NCBI GenBank assembly: GCA_023251255.1
Contig: JAHEZD010000011.1
Location: 46,271 to 92,231 of the forward strand
Source: Chitinophagaceae bacterium
Lineage (GTDB): Bacteria > Bacteroidota > Bacteroidia > Chitinophagales > Chitinophagaceae
Length of the DNA stretch: 45,961 nucleotides
Reading direction: 5' to 3'
How positions within the stretch are numbered: the stretch's first letter is position 1; each line of letters begins with the position of its first letter. Under the pieces are notes generated by a model. That model was not told the DNA's origin. It saw only the letters and a list, made by a program, of their open reading frames with translations, and made no database searches. Position numbers and translations under genes: made by a program. Below are positions 9,782 to 16,807 of this stretch, one piece after another.

Positions 9782-10771
9782 ATGAACAAAATTACCGCAG
9801 CTATTACTGCCGTTGGAGGTTATGTACCGGAAGACAAATTGACCAATGCCGATTTGGAGAAAATAGTGGATACCAATGACGAATGGATCAGAACAAGAAC
9901 AGGCATTTCCGAAAGGAGGATTTTGAAGGGAGAAGGAAAGGGTAGTAGCGATTTGGCGGCACCTGCCATTCAGGAACTCTTGCGCAAGAGGAATATAGAT
10001 GCCACCGAAATTGACTGCATTATCTGTGCAACAGTGACCCCTGATATGGTTTTTCCAGCCACTGCAAATATTATTGCCCATAAAATTGGGGCCATCAATG
10101 CTTTTGGATTTGACCTGAATGCAGCTTGCAGTGGTTTCCTCTATGCTTTAACTACCGGGGCTTCTTTTATTGAGAGTGGCAGGTACAAAAAAGTAATTGT
10201 GGTGGGCGCAGATAAAATGAGCGCCATTGTGGATTATACGGATAGGAACACCTGCGTTCTTTTTGGTGATGCCGCCGGGGCAGTTTTATTGGAACCCAGT
10301 GTTGATGAAAATGGAATTTTGGACAGCCTCCTTAAAAGTGACGGCATTGGCAAGGATTTCCTCCATATGAAGGCTGGCGGTTCGGTGAAACCAGCTTCGG
10401 TGGAATCGGTACTGGCAAGGGAACACTATGCTTACCAGGAAGGAAAAACGGTTTTCAAGTTTGCCGTGAAAGGTATGGCTGATGTGAGCGCTGAACTGTT
10501 GGAAAAGAACAACCTAACGGGTGATGACATTGCTTGGCTGGTTCCCCATCAGGCCAACCTGAGGATCATTGATGCCACTGCTGACCGTATGGGGCTGTCA
10601 AAGGAAAAGGTGATGATCAATATCCAGAAATATGGCAATACCACGGCTGCAACCATTCCATTATGTTTATGGGAATGGGAAAGCCAACTGAAAAAGGGCG
10701 ATAACCTTGTATTGGCCGCTTTTGGCGGAGGATTTACTTGGGGAGCCACCTGGGTGAAATGGGCTTATTAA
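9782..10771 (+). CDS. fabH: 3-oxoacyl-ACP synthase III (KAS III)
   Basis: A 329-residue thiolase-fold condensing enzyme that joins an acyl-CoA to malonyl-ACP to start fatty-acid synthesis in the cytosol. The catalytic triad is visible: Cys116 in [11 protein letters not shown], His256 in [11 protein letters not shown] and Asn286 in [12 protein letters not shown]. The N-terminal [12 protein letters not shown] segment and the FGDAAGAV loop are also typical, and the length is normal. The ATG at 9782 sits at the family's usual start and is preceded by a weak -7-like TAATTTTA at 9772. The gene is divergent from ruvA, with 141 bases between, and ends before a bidirectional terminator. Bacteroidota often carry more than one FabH, so this copy may be the housekeeping enzyme or a paralogue; context does not decide. 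Confidence 0.96.
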   Translation: MNKITAAITAVGGYVPEDKLTNADLEKIVDTNDEWIRTRTGISERRILKGEGKGSSDLAAPAIQELLRKRNIDATEIDCIICATVTPDMVFPATANIIAHKIGAINAFGFDLNAACSGFLYALTTGASFIESGRYKKVIVVGADKMSAIVDYTDRNTCVLFGDAAGAVLLEPSVDENGILDSLLKSDGIGKDFLHMKAGGSVKPASVESVLAREHYAYQEGKTVFKFAVKGMADVSAELLEKNNLTGDDIAWLVPHQANLRIIDATADRMGLSKEKVMINIQKYGNTTAATIPLCLWEWESQLKKGDNLVLAAFGGGFTWGATWVKWAY

Positions 10772-10788
10772 AGTATCAATCATAAAAT

Positions 10789-10822
10789 AAAAAATCCTGC
10801 CTTTAATAAAGCAGAATTTTTT
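10789..10822. terminator. Bidirectional intrinsic terminator (fabH / small gene)
   Basis: The 12-base arms AAAAAATCCTGC (10789-10800) and GCAGAATTTTTT (10811-10822) pair with one mismatch around a 10-base loop, with A and T runs on the two sides. This fits termination of fabH on the plus strand and of the convergent small gene on the minus strand. Confidence 0.8.
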
Positions 10823-10843
10823 ATTGGACCATAGTGGTATTAT

Positions 10844-11056
10844 TCAATCGGTTGGGATTAATGACGCATCATTATTGCCATCTACATTGGTGATCCTATT
10901 GTCTACTTCAGGCAAGGCAACTTGTACGTTTTCCATTTCCGGTCCTGATGGAATGACGGTTACAGGGTCTGGAGTAGGTGTTGTTCCCAATTTTTCAGGT
11001 ACTGCTTTTTTTGCAGGAGTTTTCCTAGTTGCTATTTTCTTAATTGCTTTTGCCAT
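10844..11056 (-). CDS. Small hypothetical protein with Lys/Ala/Pro-rich N-terminus
   Basis: A 70-residue predicted protein with an ATG start and a stop just before the bidirectional terminator at 10789-10822, which supports it being a real transcription unit. The first 25 residues are basic (MAKAIKKIATRKTPAKKAVP), resembling the lysine/alanine/proline tails of histone-H1-like bacterial proteins. The remainder is neutral to acidic and proline-rich, with no recognisable domain. There is no signal peptide, membrane segment or cysteine. I do not recognise the family. A nucleic-acid-binding role would be only a guess from charge, and the possibility that it is a chance frame is not excluded. Confidence 0.45.
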   Translation of the reverse strand: MAKAIKKIATRKTPAKKAVPEKLGTTPTPDPVTVIPSGPEMENVQVALPEVDNRITNVDGNNDASLIPTD

Positions 11057-11205
11057 AATTTGTGTATTTCAGCGTTTGTTAGTCTTCTCTTCCATGTAAA
11101 ATGACAGGAAACATTATGCCATTAATGGGATTATCATGTGGCATAAGGGACTGTCCAAAAATGATTTGGGGGATTGCTATGCAATTCAATTGCTTCTTTA
11201 GCCAC

Positions 11206-11233
11206 TTACCTGCCTTTGCCCGTAGGCAGGTAA
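11206..11233. repeat. 9-bp perfect inverted repeat
   Basis: TTACCTGCC (11206-11214) is repeated inverted as GGCAGGTAA (11225-11233) around a 10-base spacer. No T run follows on either side, so it is a poor terminator. It resembles short GC-rich dispersed palindromes seen in this phylum, but identity as a family member was not tested. Confidence 0.6.
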
Positions 11234-11288
11234 CACTTATCCACGCTACTCTTTTCATCAATTACTGCCTCAAGTGACGCAAAAAGAA

Positions 11289-11346
11289 AAAATGCGACAC
11301 TTTTTTTGCGACATTTTAAAATGTCGCATTTTTTGTGTCGCATTTT
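11289..11346. repeat. 58-bp concentric palindrome (GCGACA units)
   Basis: Outer arms AAAATGCGACAC (11289-11300) and GTGTCGCATTTT (11335-11346) are perfect 12-base complements. Inside them is a 22-base perfect palindrome at 11307-11328 with the half TGCGACATTTT. Both share the same centre (11317/11318) and are separated by T6 on each side. The same heptamer core TGCGACA is thus used four times in alternating orientation. Confidence 0.9.
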
Positions 11347-11607
11347 ATTTTCGATTGTTTTCGTTGTCTTTTTGCACTGCCGTTCATGCTACTTGCCAGA
11401 GATGAAGCCCTGCCATGGGCGGTATGGTGAATGAGGAGAAACTGTTACCCAACATTTGATGGGGATCTAGTGGAACGCAGGCACTATGAACGCCCAAATA
11501 ATGCATGAGCGACGATTGTTTCCGCTTAATACTTCATGTATTTAACCAATTGAAAAACTGTTGGCATTGCCTGTGGGCAATGATTTCTATTTTTATTTTC
11601 AATTTAT

Positions 11608-11639
11608 TTTGAAAGTACAGAAATAATGTTTTTACTTTG
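11608..11639 (+). promoter_or_regulatory. Probable promoter of the GbsR-like gene
   Basis: A -33 TTTG (11608-11611) is followed after 20 bases by TTACTTTG (11632-11639), 7 of 8 positions of the TAnnTTTG box. The ATG chosen for the gene starts 4 bases later, so transcription would begin at or next to the start codon. Confidence 0.45.
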
Positions 11640-11643
11640 TGCT

Positions 11644-12150
11644 ATGAAACTGGCAGAAGCAAAGGAACAATTCATACAGCAGTGGGGAATACTGGGCAGC
11701 CAATGGGGCATTAACAGGACCATGGCGCAGGTTCATGCCTTGTTAATGGTGGCAAGCCAACCATTGAGCACAGATGATATCATGGAACAATTGAACATTA
11801 GCCGTGGTAATGCCAACATGAACGTAAGGGATTTGATTAACTGGCAATTGGTACAGAAAGTAATTGTGAGCGGTGACAGGAAGGAATATTTCACAGCGGA
11901 AAAAGATATCTGGAAAGTGGCCACCTGTATCATGTACCAACGCAAGAAGCGTGAACTGGACCCCATGCTGAAAGTGCTGGACAAACTAAACGATATTGAA
12001 GGCGATAAAAAAACTGCAGAAGTGAAAGCCTTTACCGAAACCATTGCCAATATTCAGCGGTTTGCCGGCCACGCAGAAAAAACTTTGGACACGGTTATCA
12101 GGGCCGAAGAAAACTGGTTCTTCAGCAATTTCATGAAAATGTTCAAATAG
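11644..12150 (+). CDS. GbsR/MarR-like winged-helix transcriptional regulator
   Basis: A 168-residue cytosolic DNA-binding protein. Residues about 10-85 form a MarR-type winged helix: WGILGSQWGINRTMAQVHAL, then a recognition region DDIMEQLNISRGNANMNVRDL and a wing GDRKEYFTAEKD. The SRGNANMNVRDL motif is characteristic of the GbsR branch. The C-terminal half is helical and probably dimerises. Two ATGs are available (11626 and 11644); I chose 11644 because family members start at the MKLxEAKE segment and because the upstream promoter box would overlap the first ATG. The gene is followed by a repeat and a terminator, then by a membrane-lipid-type operon on the same strand that it may control (inference from neighbourhood only). 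Confidence 0.88.
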   Translation: MKLAEAKEQFIQQWGILGSQWGINRTMAQVHALLMVASQPLSTDDIMEQLNISRGNANMNVRDLINWQLVQKVIVSGDRKEYFTAEKDIWKVATCIMYQRKKRELDPMLKVLDKLNDIEGDKKTAEVKAFTETIANIQRFAGHAEKTLDTVIRAEENWFFSNFMKMFK

Positions 12151-12157
12151 CTTAGAA

Positions 12158-12215
12158 TGTCAGCCTGAGCCTGTCGAAGGCAATCAAAAACGGTTTCGAC
12201 AAGTTCAACCTGACA
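12158..12215. repeat. Imperfect palindrome of the CCTGAGCCTGTCGAAGG type
   Basis: Left arm 12158-12179 (TGTCAGCCTGAGCC...) and right arm 12194-12215 (...TTCAACCTGACA) are 22-base imperfect complements, with most differences tolerated as G-U pairs in RNA. The CCTGAGCCTGTCGAAGG core is a word I recall as a dispersed REP-like sequence in many bacterial genomes; copy number here is unknown. Confidence 0.65.
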
Positions 12216-12229
12216 AAATAAAAAACAGG

Positions 12230-12250
12230 AGCCATGTAAATGGCTTTTTT
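12230..12250 (+). terminator. Intrinsic terminator after GbsR-like gene
   Basis: AGCCAT (12230-12235) and ATGGCT (12240-12245) form a 6-bp stem with a GTAA loop, followed by a run of six Ts. Confidence 0.65.
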
Positions 12251-12315
12251 AAGGACACAAACTTTCAATTATTCCTGAAATTATAGAATATTAATTAATC
12301 ACTAAAAAATAGACG

Positions 12316-12687
12316 ATGAGAACTTTCAAAAAATATGACTTCGGAATTCAGTGCACATTAATCATTGGCTTTTTGATTGCCAGCTTAATCTTAAGGAACC
12401 AGACTTTTATAGTAGGTTATTTTGTAGTAGGTGGGTGGCAGGTAATTAGTATGCTCGTCCACCAGTCAAAGCATTGGTTCAGTGAACTTGGCACTGCCCG
12501 TTATCATTACCATAGGATTACGCTGGTTACTGTCCTGCTCATGCTTGCAGGACTTATTGTCCCCTTATTCCTTTTTATTTTTTTCCTGCTGCTTTTCGCT
12601 GCCCCTTTTATGGCTTGCTATTATGCAGCCATCTGTTACGATGAAGTCTACCACAAAATGCAAAGACCATTAGCCCAACTAAAATAA
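12316..12687 (+). CDS. Hypothetical integral membrane protein
   Basis: A 123-residue protein with about four hydrophobic helices (residues about 10-26, 30-48, 68-88 and 88-106; the last two may form a hairpin) and a short polar tail. There is no cysteine-rich, catalytic or transporter motif, and I do not recognise the family. Only 5 bases separate its stop from the start of the fatty-acid desaturase gene, and the next three genes follow at similarly short spacing, so it is very likely the first gene of that operon. A role at the membrane near the desaturase is plausible but inferred only from context. The ATG at 12316 has no strong Shine-Dalgarno, normal for this phylum. Confidence 0.75.
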   Translation: MRTFKKYDFGIQCTLIIGFLIASLILRNQTFIVGYFVVGGWQVISMLVHQSKHWFSELGTARYHYHRITLVTVLLMLAGLIVPLFLFIFFLLLFAAPFMACYYAAICYDEVYHKMQRPLAQLK

Positions 12688-12692
12688 CTGTT

Positions 12693-13478
12693 ATGAGCAT
12701 CCTACACGATAAACGGTTAAAATCTGTTCCCTGGAAAGATTTAACCCAAATGACACTGCTAGATAGAATTATTGAGAATACCATTAGTTTGCCATGGCTT
12801 ACCATTTCATTGGTATTGGCCTATTTCCAACTTTACTTTATTGCATTGCCTTTTTCATTTGTATTTTTTCTCACAGGCCTTCGGCAGTCCCACAATGGTT
12901 TCCACTATACATTGGGCCTATCCAAAAAAGCAACCTGGTTTGTTTTGTTCATCAATAGCCTACTTATGCTTGCAGCCATGCATGCCATCAAGTACAACCA
13001 CCTCAGGCACCACAAATACTGCCTGCATGAAAATGATGTAGAAGGCAATTGTGCAAGGATGAAAGCATGGCAATCTTTGCTCTATGGACCAATATTCATT
13101 TTCAAGCAACATGCGGCCGCATTAAGGTCAAAGGAAAGCAAAACAGTAAAAAATGTATTGCTGGAAATCTTGGTAATTGCATTGATTGTACCACTCGCGT
13201 TTTATTTTGGAATACCTGTTTTGCAGTATCACCTACTGGCAATGGCCATTGGGGAATTCTTCACTGCATTTTTCGCTGTGTGGACCGTGCACCACGATTG
13301 CGACGAACATGTATTTGCAAGAACATTAAGCAATAAGTGGAAGAACATTTTCACCTATAATATGTTCTATCATTTGGAGCATCACTTATTTCCTAAAGTT
13401 CCTACCATCAAATTGCCAGAATTGGCAAAACGGATCAAGGAAGAAATGCCTGATTTGAAAGCAAAAGAAGTTTTTTAA
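12693..13478 (+). CDS. Membrane fatty-acid desaturase family protein
   Basis: A 261-residue integral membrane di-iron enzyme of the fatty-acid desaturase/hydroxylase superfamily. Histidine boxes are visible: an SHNGFHY segment near residue 70, NHLRHHKYC near residue 105, HHDCDEH near residue 205 and YHLEHHLFP near residue 230; these bind the two irons. Hydrophobic stretches at about residues 30-55, 75-95 and 155-190 are the membrane spans. The family inserts double bonds or hydroxyls into acyl chains, sterols or carotenoids; the exact substrate cannot be read from sequence. It is the second gene of an apparent five-gene operon. Homologues of about this length are often annotated simply as fatty acid desaturase. 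Confidence 0.85.
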   Translation: MSILHDKRLKSVPWKDLTQMTLLDRIIENTISLPWLTISLVLAYFQLYFIALPFSFVFFLTGLRQSHNGFHYTLGLSKKATWFVLFINSLLMLAAMHAIKYNHLRHHKYCLHENDVEGNCARMKAWQSLLYGPIFIFKQHAAALRSKESKTVKNVLLEILVIALIVPLAFYFGIPVLQYHLLAMAIGEFFTAFFAVWTVHHDCDEHVFARTLSNKWKNIFTYNMFYHLEHHLFPKVPTIKLPELAKRIKEEMPDLKAKEVF

Positions 13479-13496
13479 GTCATTCAAACTACATAA

Positions 13497-14483
13497 ATGA
13501 AAAACAAAAAAATAATCATAGCAGGAGGAACAGGTTTTATTGGTAGGGCGCTTATAAAATATTTTGCTCCAGAAAACGATATCATTGTTCTAACTAGAAA
13601 TGTAAATGATGGAAGCAACAACAGTTTTGCAGCATTTAACTTAGACAATGCATTGAAGAAGAACGTGAAACTTGTTGAATGGAATGGAAAGAATCCAGGC
13701 AATTGGTACAAAGAAATTGACGGCAGTAATGTTGTAATAAACCTTGTTGGCAAAAGTGTAAACTGCCGTTATACTGAGAAAAACAAACGAGAAATTTTTG
13801 ATAGCAGAGCCAACGCTACGAAAATTCTTGGTGAAGCCATCCATAATGCTACCGCACCTCCAAAACTTTGGATTAATGCAGCGAGTGCCACCATCTACCC
13901 CCATGCAGTAGATAAACCAAACGATGAATATGTTGTTGATTTCAAGAATGATTTCAGTGTGCAGGTTTGCAAACTTTGGGAGCAAACCCTATTTGAGCAA
14001 CGTACTCCTTTCACTAGAAAGATTGCTTTACGTACAGCTATCGTTTTAGGTAAAGGGGGAGTGATGATGCCTTATTTGAATCTCTGCAAATTTGGTTTAG
14101 GAGGCAAGCAGGCAAGTGGCAAGCAAATGTTTAGCTGGATTCACATGGAGGATGTATGCAGAATAATTGATTTTATTTGGGAACACAACGAAATGGAAGG
14201 GATATACAACGCTTCTTCCCCAAACCCTGTAAACAATCAAACTTTCATGCAAACCTTGAGAAACGTAACTGGAAACAAAATAGGCTTGCCAGCGTTTAGG
14301 TGGATGCTTGAGATTGGTTCCAGGATATTAGGTACAGAAGCAGAATTGCTATTAAAAAGTCGTTGGGTTTTACCAACAAAAATGCTAGAGGCTGGTTATA
14401 TGTTCAATTATCCAACATTGAAAGGCGCATTTGAAAATATCATCCATAAAATGCCAAAAAAAAGTTACCAATTGTTTAGGTAA
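13497..14483 (+). CDS. TIGR01777 family NAD-dependent epimerase
   Basis: A 328-residue extended SDR-fold protein. The N-terminus carries the nucleotide-binding motif GGTGFIG (residues 10-16). The middle has the typical TIGR01777 segments VVINLVGKSVNCRYT, NAASATIYP, KLWEQTL and a SWIHMEDVCRIIDFI stretch. The C-terminus resembles the small DUF1731 domain (LPAFRWMLEIGSRILGTEAELLLKSRWVLP). YfcH of E. coli and plant chloroplast proteins belong to the same family; no reaction is firmly known. The position of the usual active-site Tyr is YP after ATI, without a following typical YxxxK, so catalysis may be atypical. It lies 18 bases after the desaturase gene and 6 bases before the DUF2071 gene. Confidence 0.9.
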   Translation: MKNKKIIIAGGTGFIGRALIKYFAPENDIIVLTRNVNDGSNNSFAAFNLDNALKKNVKLVEWNGKNPGNWYKEIDGSNVVINLVGKSVNCRYTEKNKREIFDSRANATKILGEAIHNATAPPKLWINAASATIYPHAVDKPNDEYVVDFKNDFSVQVCKLWEQTLFEQRTPFTRKIALRTAIVLGKGGVMMPYLNLCKFGLGGKQASGKQMFSWIHMEDVCRIIDFIWEHNEMEGIYNASSPNPVNNQTFMQTLRNVTGNKIGLPAFRWMLEIGSRILGTEAELLLKSRWVLPTKMLEAGYMFNYPTLKGAFENIIHKMPKKSYQLFR

Positions 14484-14489
14484 ATCACC

Positions 14490-15206
14490 ATGAACCCATT
14501 CCTAAAAGCATACTGGAAAAACCTGCTACTGCTTAATTATACCATTGATGAAGCTATCCTGAAACCCTATTTGCCAAAGGGTGCAGAACTTGATTCCTTC
14601 AATGGTAAATGTTATGCAAGCCTTGTAGGCTTTATGTTCCTGGATACAACAATCAAGGGCGTGGCGTTCCCTTACCACAGGAATTTTGAGGAGGTGAACC
14701 TCCGCATCTATGTACGTTTCAAAGATGGGAACCACTGGAAGTGCGGCGTTGTCTTTGTAAAGGAAATTGTTCCAAGGAAAATGATAACCATAGTAGCCAA
14801 CTTATTGTACGGCGAAAAGTATTACTGTATGCCCATGAAAAACTCATTGATCGAAACAAAGGATTTTTTTGAAGTGAAATATGAATGGCTGTTCAATAAT
14901 CAATGGAACTATTTACAAGCAACTGCCGAAAAGGACACCAGTCCCGTTGTTGAAGGCAGTGAGGAGGAGTTTATAACAGCGCATTACTGGGGCTATTCAA
15001 GCATTAACGAAAACACTACTTCGGAATACCGTGTAAACCATCCTAAATGGCAGGTGCACAGGGTCCTCTCCTACGATTTGGACTGCAATATTGGCAAGCT
15101 TTATGGTAAGGAGTTCATGGAACCTTTATCGCAGCAACCAACATCTGTTTTGCTGGCGCAGGGTTCTGCCGTTTCCATTGACCACCGCAAGGTCTGGAAG
15201 TATTAA
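14490..15206 (+). CDS. DUF2071 (YqjF-like) family protein
   Basis: A 238-residue protein without signal peptide or membrane spans. It follows the YqjF/DUF2071 pattern: an N-terminal LKPYLPKGAELDSFNGKCY segment, FMFLDTTIKGVAFPYHRNFEEVNLRIYVRF, and a late SVLLAQGSAVSI segment. The family is related to acetoacetate-decarboxylase-like folds, but its biochemical role is unknown. TIGR01777 epimerases and DUF2071 proteins occur together in several bacteria (recalled, not checked), which supports a shared pathway with the gene just upstream (6 bases apart). It is the fourth gene of the operon that starts with the membrane protein and desaturase. The length is typical for the family. Confidence 0.85.
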   Translation: MNPFLKAYWKNLLLLNYTIDEAILKPYLPKGAELDSFNGKCYASLVGFMFLDTTIKGVAFPYHRNFEEVNLRIYVRFKDGNHWKCGVVFVKEIVPRKMITIVANLLYGEKYYCMPMKNSLIETKDFFEVKYEWLFNNQWNYLQATAEKDTSPVVEGSEEEFITAHYWGYSSINENTTSEYRVNHPKWQVHRVLSYDLDCNIGKLYGKEFMEPLSQQPTSVLLAQGSAVSIDHRKVWKY

Positions 15207-15216
15207 ATTTGTTATC

Positions 15217-15579
15217 ATGAAAAAGAAAACATTGGTACTGGGTGCATCAGATAATCCCCAACGTTACAGTTATTTGGCTGTGCAACGTTTAACCGCACAT
15301 GACCATCCTGTTGTGGCGATAGGAAAAAAAGAAGGTGTTATTGGCAACAACGCAATCATCAAGGAGCATCCTGCACTGGATGATGTAGATACGGTAACAC
15401 TTTACCTTAATCCAGCCCATCAAAAGGAGTATTACGATTACATTCTTTCCTTGAAACCCAAACGCATCATCTTCAATCCAGGCGCAGAAAATGAAGAACT
15501 GTATGATTTGGCAAAGGCCAATGGCATCAAGCCTTTGGAAGCCTGTACACTGGTGCTGTTGAGTACGGGGCAATATTAA
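15217..15579 (+). CDS. CoA-binding domain protein (YccU-like)
   Basis: A 120-residue single-domain Rossmann protein. It has the glycine-rich start LVLGASDNPQRYSYLAVQRL, the second-strand segment VVAIGKKEG, and the C-terminal IIFNPGAENEELYDLAKANG segment typical of the small CoA-binding family that includes YccU. The function in cells is not established; CoA binding is the family-level property. A longer frame exists upstream, but it overlaps the DUF2071 gene in another frame; the ATG at 15217 gives the full family domain and begins 10 bases after the preceding stop. It is the last gene of the desaturase operon; comB follows after 111 bases with its own promoter box. Confidence 0.85.
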   Translation: MKKKTLVLGASDNPQRYSYLAVQRLTAHDHPVVAIGKKEGVIGNNAIIKEHPALDDVDTVTLYLNPAHQKEYYDYILSLKPKRIIFNPGAENEELYDLAKANGIKPLEACTLVLLSTGQY

Positions 15580-15677
15580 AAAAGCAACTGGTGAACGGTG
15601 GGTTGTGAAGAAATGAAAGCCCCCATTATTATTCCAACTTTTCCCTTTCACCATTAACCCTTCACCTTCCACCTTCT

Positions 15678-15685
15678 TATATTTG
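15678..15685 (+). promoter_or_regulatory. -7 box abutting comB start
   Basis: TATATTTG is a full match to TAnnTTTG and ends 5 bases before the comB ATG. No clear -33 element is seen at the usual distance. If used, the transcript would be leaderless or nearly so. Confidence 0.45.
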
Positions 15686-15690
15686 CCCCC

Positions 15691-16413
15691 ATGAGCAAAC
15701 CTTTCCTGTACACAATTGTTTCCCCGAAATTGTTGGATATATACGATGTCAATAACAGTGTTGTTGTAATCATAGATGTGTTCCGTGCCACCAGTACCAT
15801 TGCCACCGCACTGTACAATGGTGCAGAAAGGATCATTCCCGTAGATGATGTACAAAAATGCATTGCCATCGGCAACGCAACACCCAACAGCATCACAGCG
15901 GGTGAACGTGATGGCAAAGTAATTGAAGGCCTACAGCACGGCAACTCCCCTGCCGAGTATCCAAGCAGTTTTATCAAGGGCAAAACCCTGGTACTTACCA
16001 CAACCAATGGAACCAAATTATTGCACATGGCCCTGAAAAATGGGGCTGCCGAAGTAATCACTGGCTCCTTCCCCAACCTATCTGCCGTTTGTGATTTCCT
16101 GATGAAGCAAAACAGGAATGTTTTTCTTGGCTGCAGTGCATGGAAAGACAGGTTCAACTTGGAGGATACACTGTTTGCAGGCGCCGTTATTGAAAAAGTG
16201 AAGGCGCATTTTACCATTCATTGCGACAGTAGCCTAATGGCCGAACAAATGTACCAGCACCACAAAAATGATATGCACAGTTTTGCACGGTTAACTACCC
16301 ATTGGCACAGGCTGAGCAAGTTCGGATTGGAAAAGGACCTGGAATATTGCGTTACCAATGATGTGGCCAATGTGCTGCCCATTTATAAAGAGGGGTGCTT
16401 GGTGGTAGTATAA
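15691..16413 (+). CDS. comB: 2-phosphosulfolactate phosphatase family protein
   Basis: A 240-residue protein of the ComB family, Mg-dependent phosphatases first described for 2-phosphosulfolactate in coenzyme M synthesis. Family motifs are present: VVVIIDVFRATSTIATAL near residue 25 (metal and phosphate site), ITAGERDGK, GNSPAEY, TTTNGTKLLH and GCSAWKDRFNLEDTLFAGAV. In bacteria without coenzyme M the likely role is in sulfolactate or related sulfonate metabolism, for example sulfonolipid precursors in Bacteroidota; this is inference. The length is normal and the ATG at 15691 follows a perfect -7 box by only 5 bases. It is downstream of, but probably separately transcribed from, the desaturase operon. 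Confidence 0.9.
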   Translation: MSKPFLYTIVSPKLLDIYDVNNSVVVIIDVFRATSTIATALYNGAERIIPVDDVQKCIAIGNATPNSITAGERDGKVIEGLQHGNSPAEYPSSFIKGKTLVLTTTNGTKLLHMALKNGAAEVITGSFPNLSAVCDFLMKQNRNVFLGCSAWKDRFNLEDTLFAGAVIEKVKAHFTIHCDSSLMAEQMYQHHKNDMHSFARLTTHWHRLSKFGLEKDLEYCVTNDVANVLPIYKEGCLVVV

Positions 16414-16807
16414 TTCTTATAATGCAGCATGGTTCGGATAGCTTTTTACACGCTATTGCTTCCATTGCAAAAAATGGAAAAACCACACAAGATAATATTA
16501 TTTTTTAACTCTAACTGGGTTAATAATCATAACAAACATTTCATCCACAAACCCCACTATTTTAGTGGAAATACCAACTGCATTCCTTTACTTTTGTGGA
16601 TTGCCCTTTTCAGAAACAGTTGACTGGTGTTGACAACCAACAGCAGGTATCCCGGAGTGCTGGGATGAGGAACTGGAAGCCGTTACGCCATCAACTACTC
16701 TTTGATGGGCAATAGAATTCCTATTCAATTTAAATAAGTTTTTGTTGATGGTCCAGCTATTGCTTGACCATATAATCAGCTACAAACTATTAACTATCAA
16801 CTAATCA
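16414..16807 (+). other. Intergenic stretch with small hairpins before the helicase gene
   Basis: There is no supported gene; the 64-residue plus-strand frame at 16429-16623 looks like chance. Hairpins seen: CCACTATTTTAGTGG at 16554-16568, ATCCCGG/CTGGGAT at about 16651-16668 with a 4-base loop, and CCATCAA/TTGATGG at about 16690-16710. The last two are within 160 bases of the helicase start and could belong to its leader; no known riboswitch was recognised. Confidence 0.4.

Larger units (their letters stand above)
11057..11643. other. Gene-free stretch with palindromes
   Basis: No convincing coding frame is present; the only minus-strand candidate (11079-11261, 60 residues) has no recognisable features. 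The stretch contains an inverted repeat at 11206-11233, a 58-base concentric palindrome at 11289-11346 and, at its right end, the probable promoter of the GbsR-like gene. The rest (about 11350-11600) shows nothing I can name. Confidence 0.6.

Noticed and set aside
9641-10081. N-terminal extension of the ruvA frame
   Set aside because: It runs antisense to fabH and precedes the complete RuvA fold; the ATG at 9640 is the family start.
11079-11261. 60-residue minus-strand frame
   Set aside because: No recognisable motif; part of it is formed by an inverted repeat at 11206-11233.
11206-11346. CRISPR-like repeats
   Set aside because: The repeated words are palindromic and have no regularly sized unique spacers or cas genes nearby.
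16429-16623. 64-residue plus-strand frame before the helicase
   Set aside because: No domain or consistent codon pattern, and it overlaps a small hairpin; probably chance.
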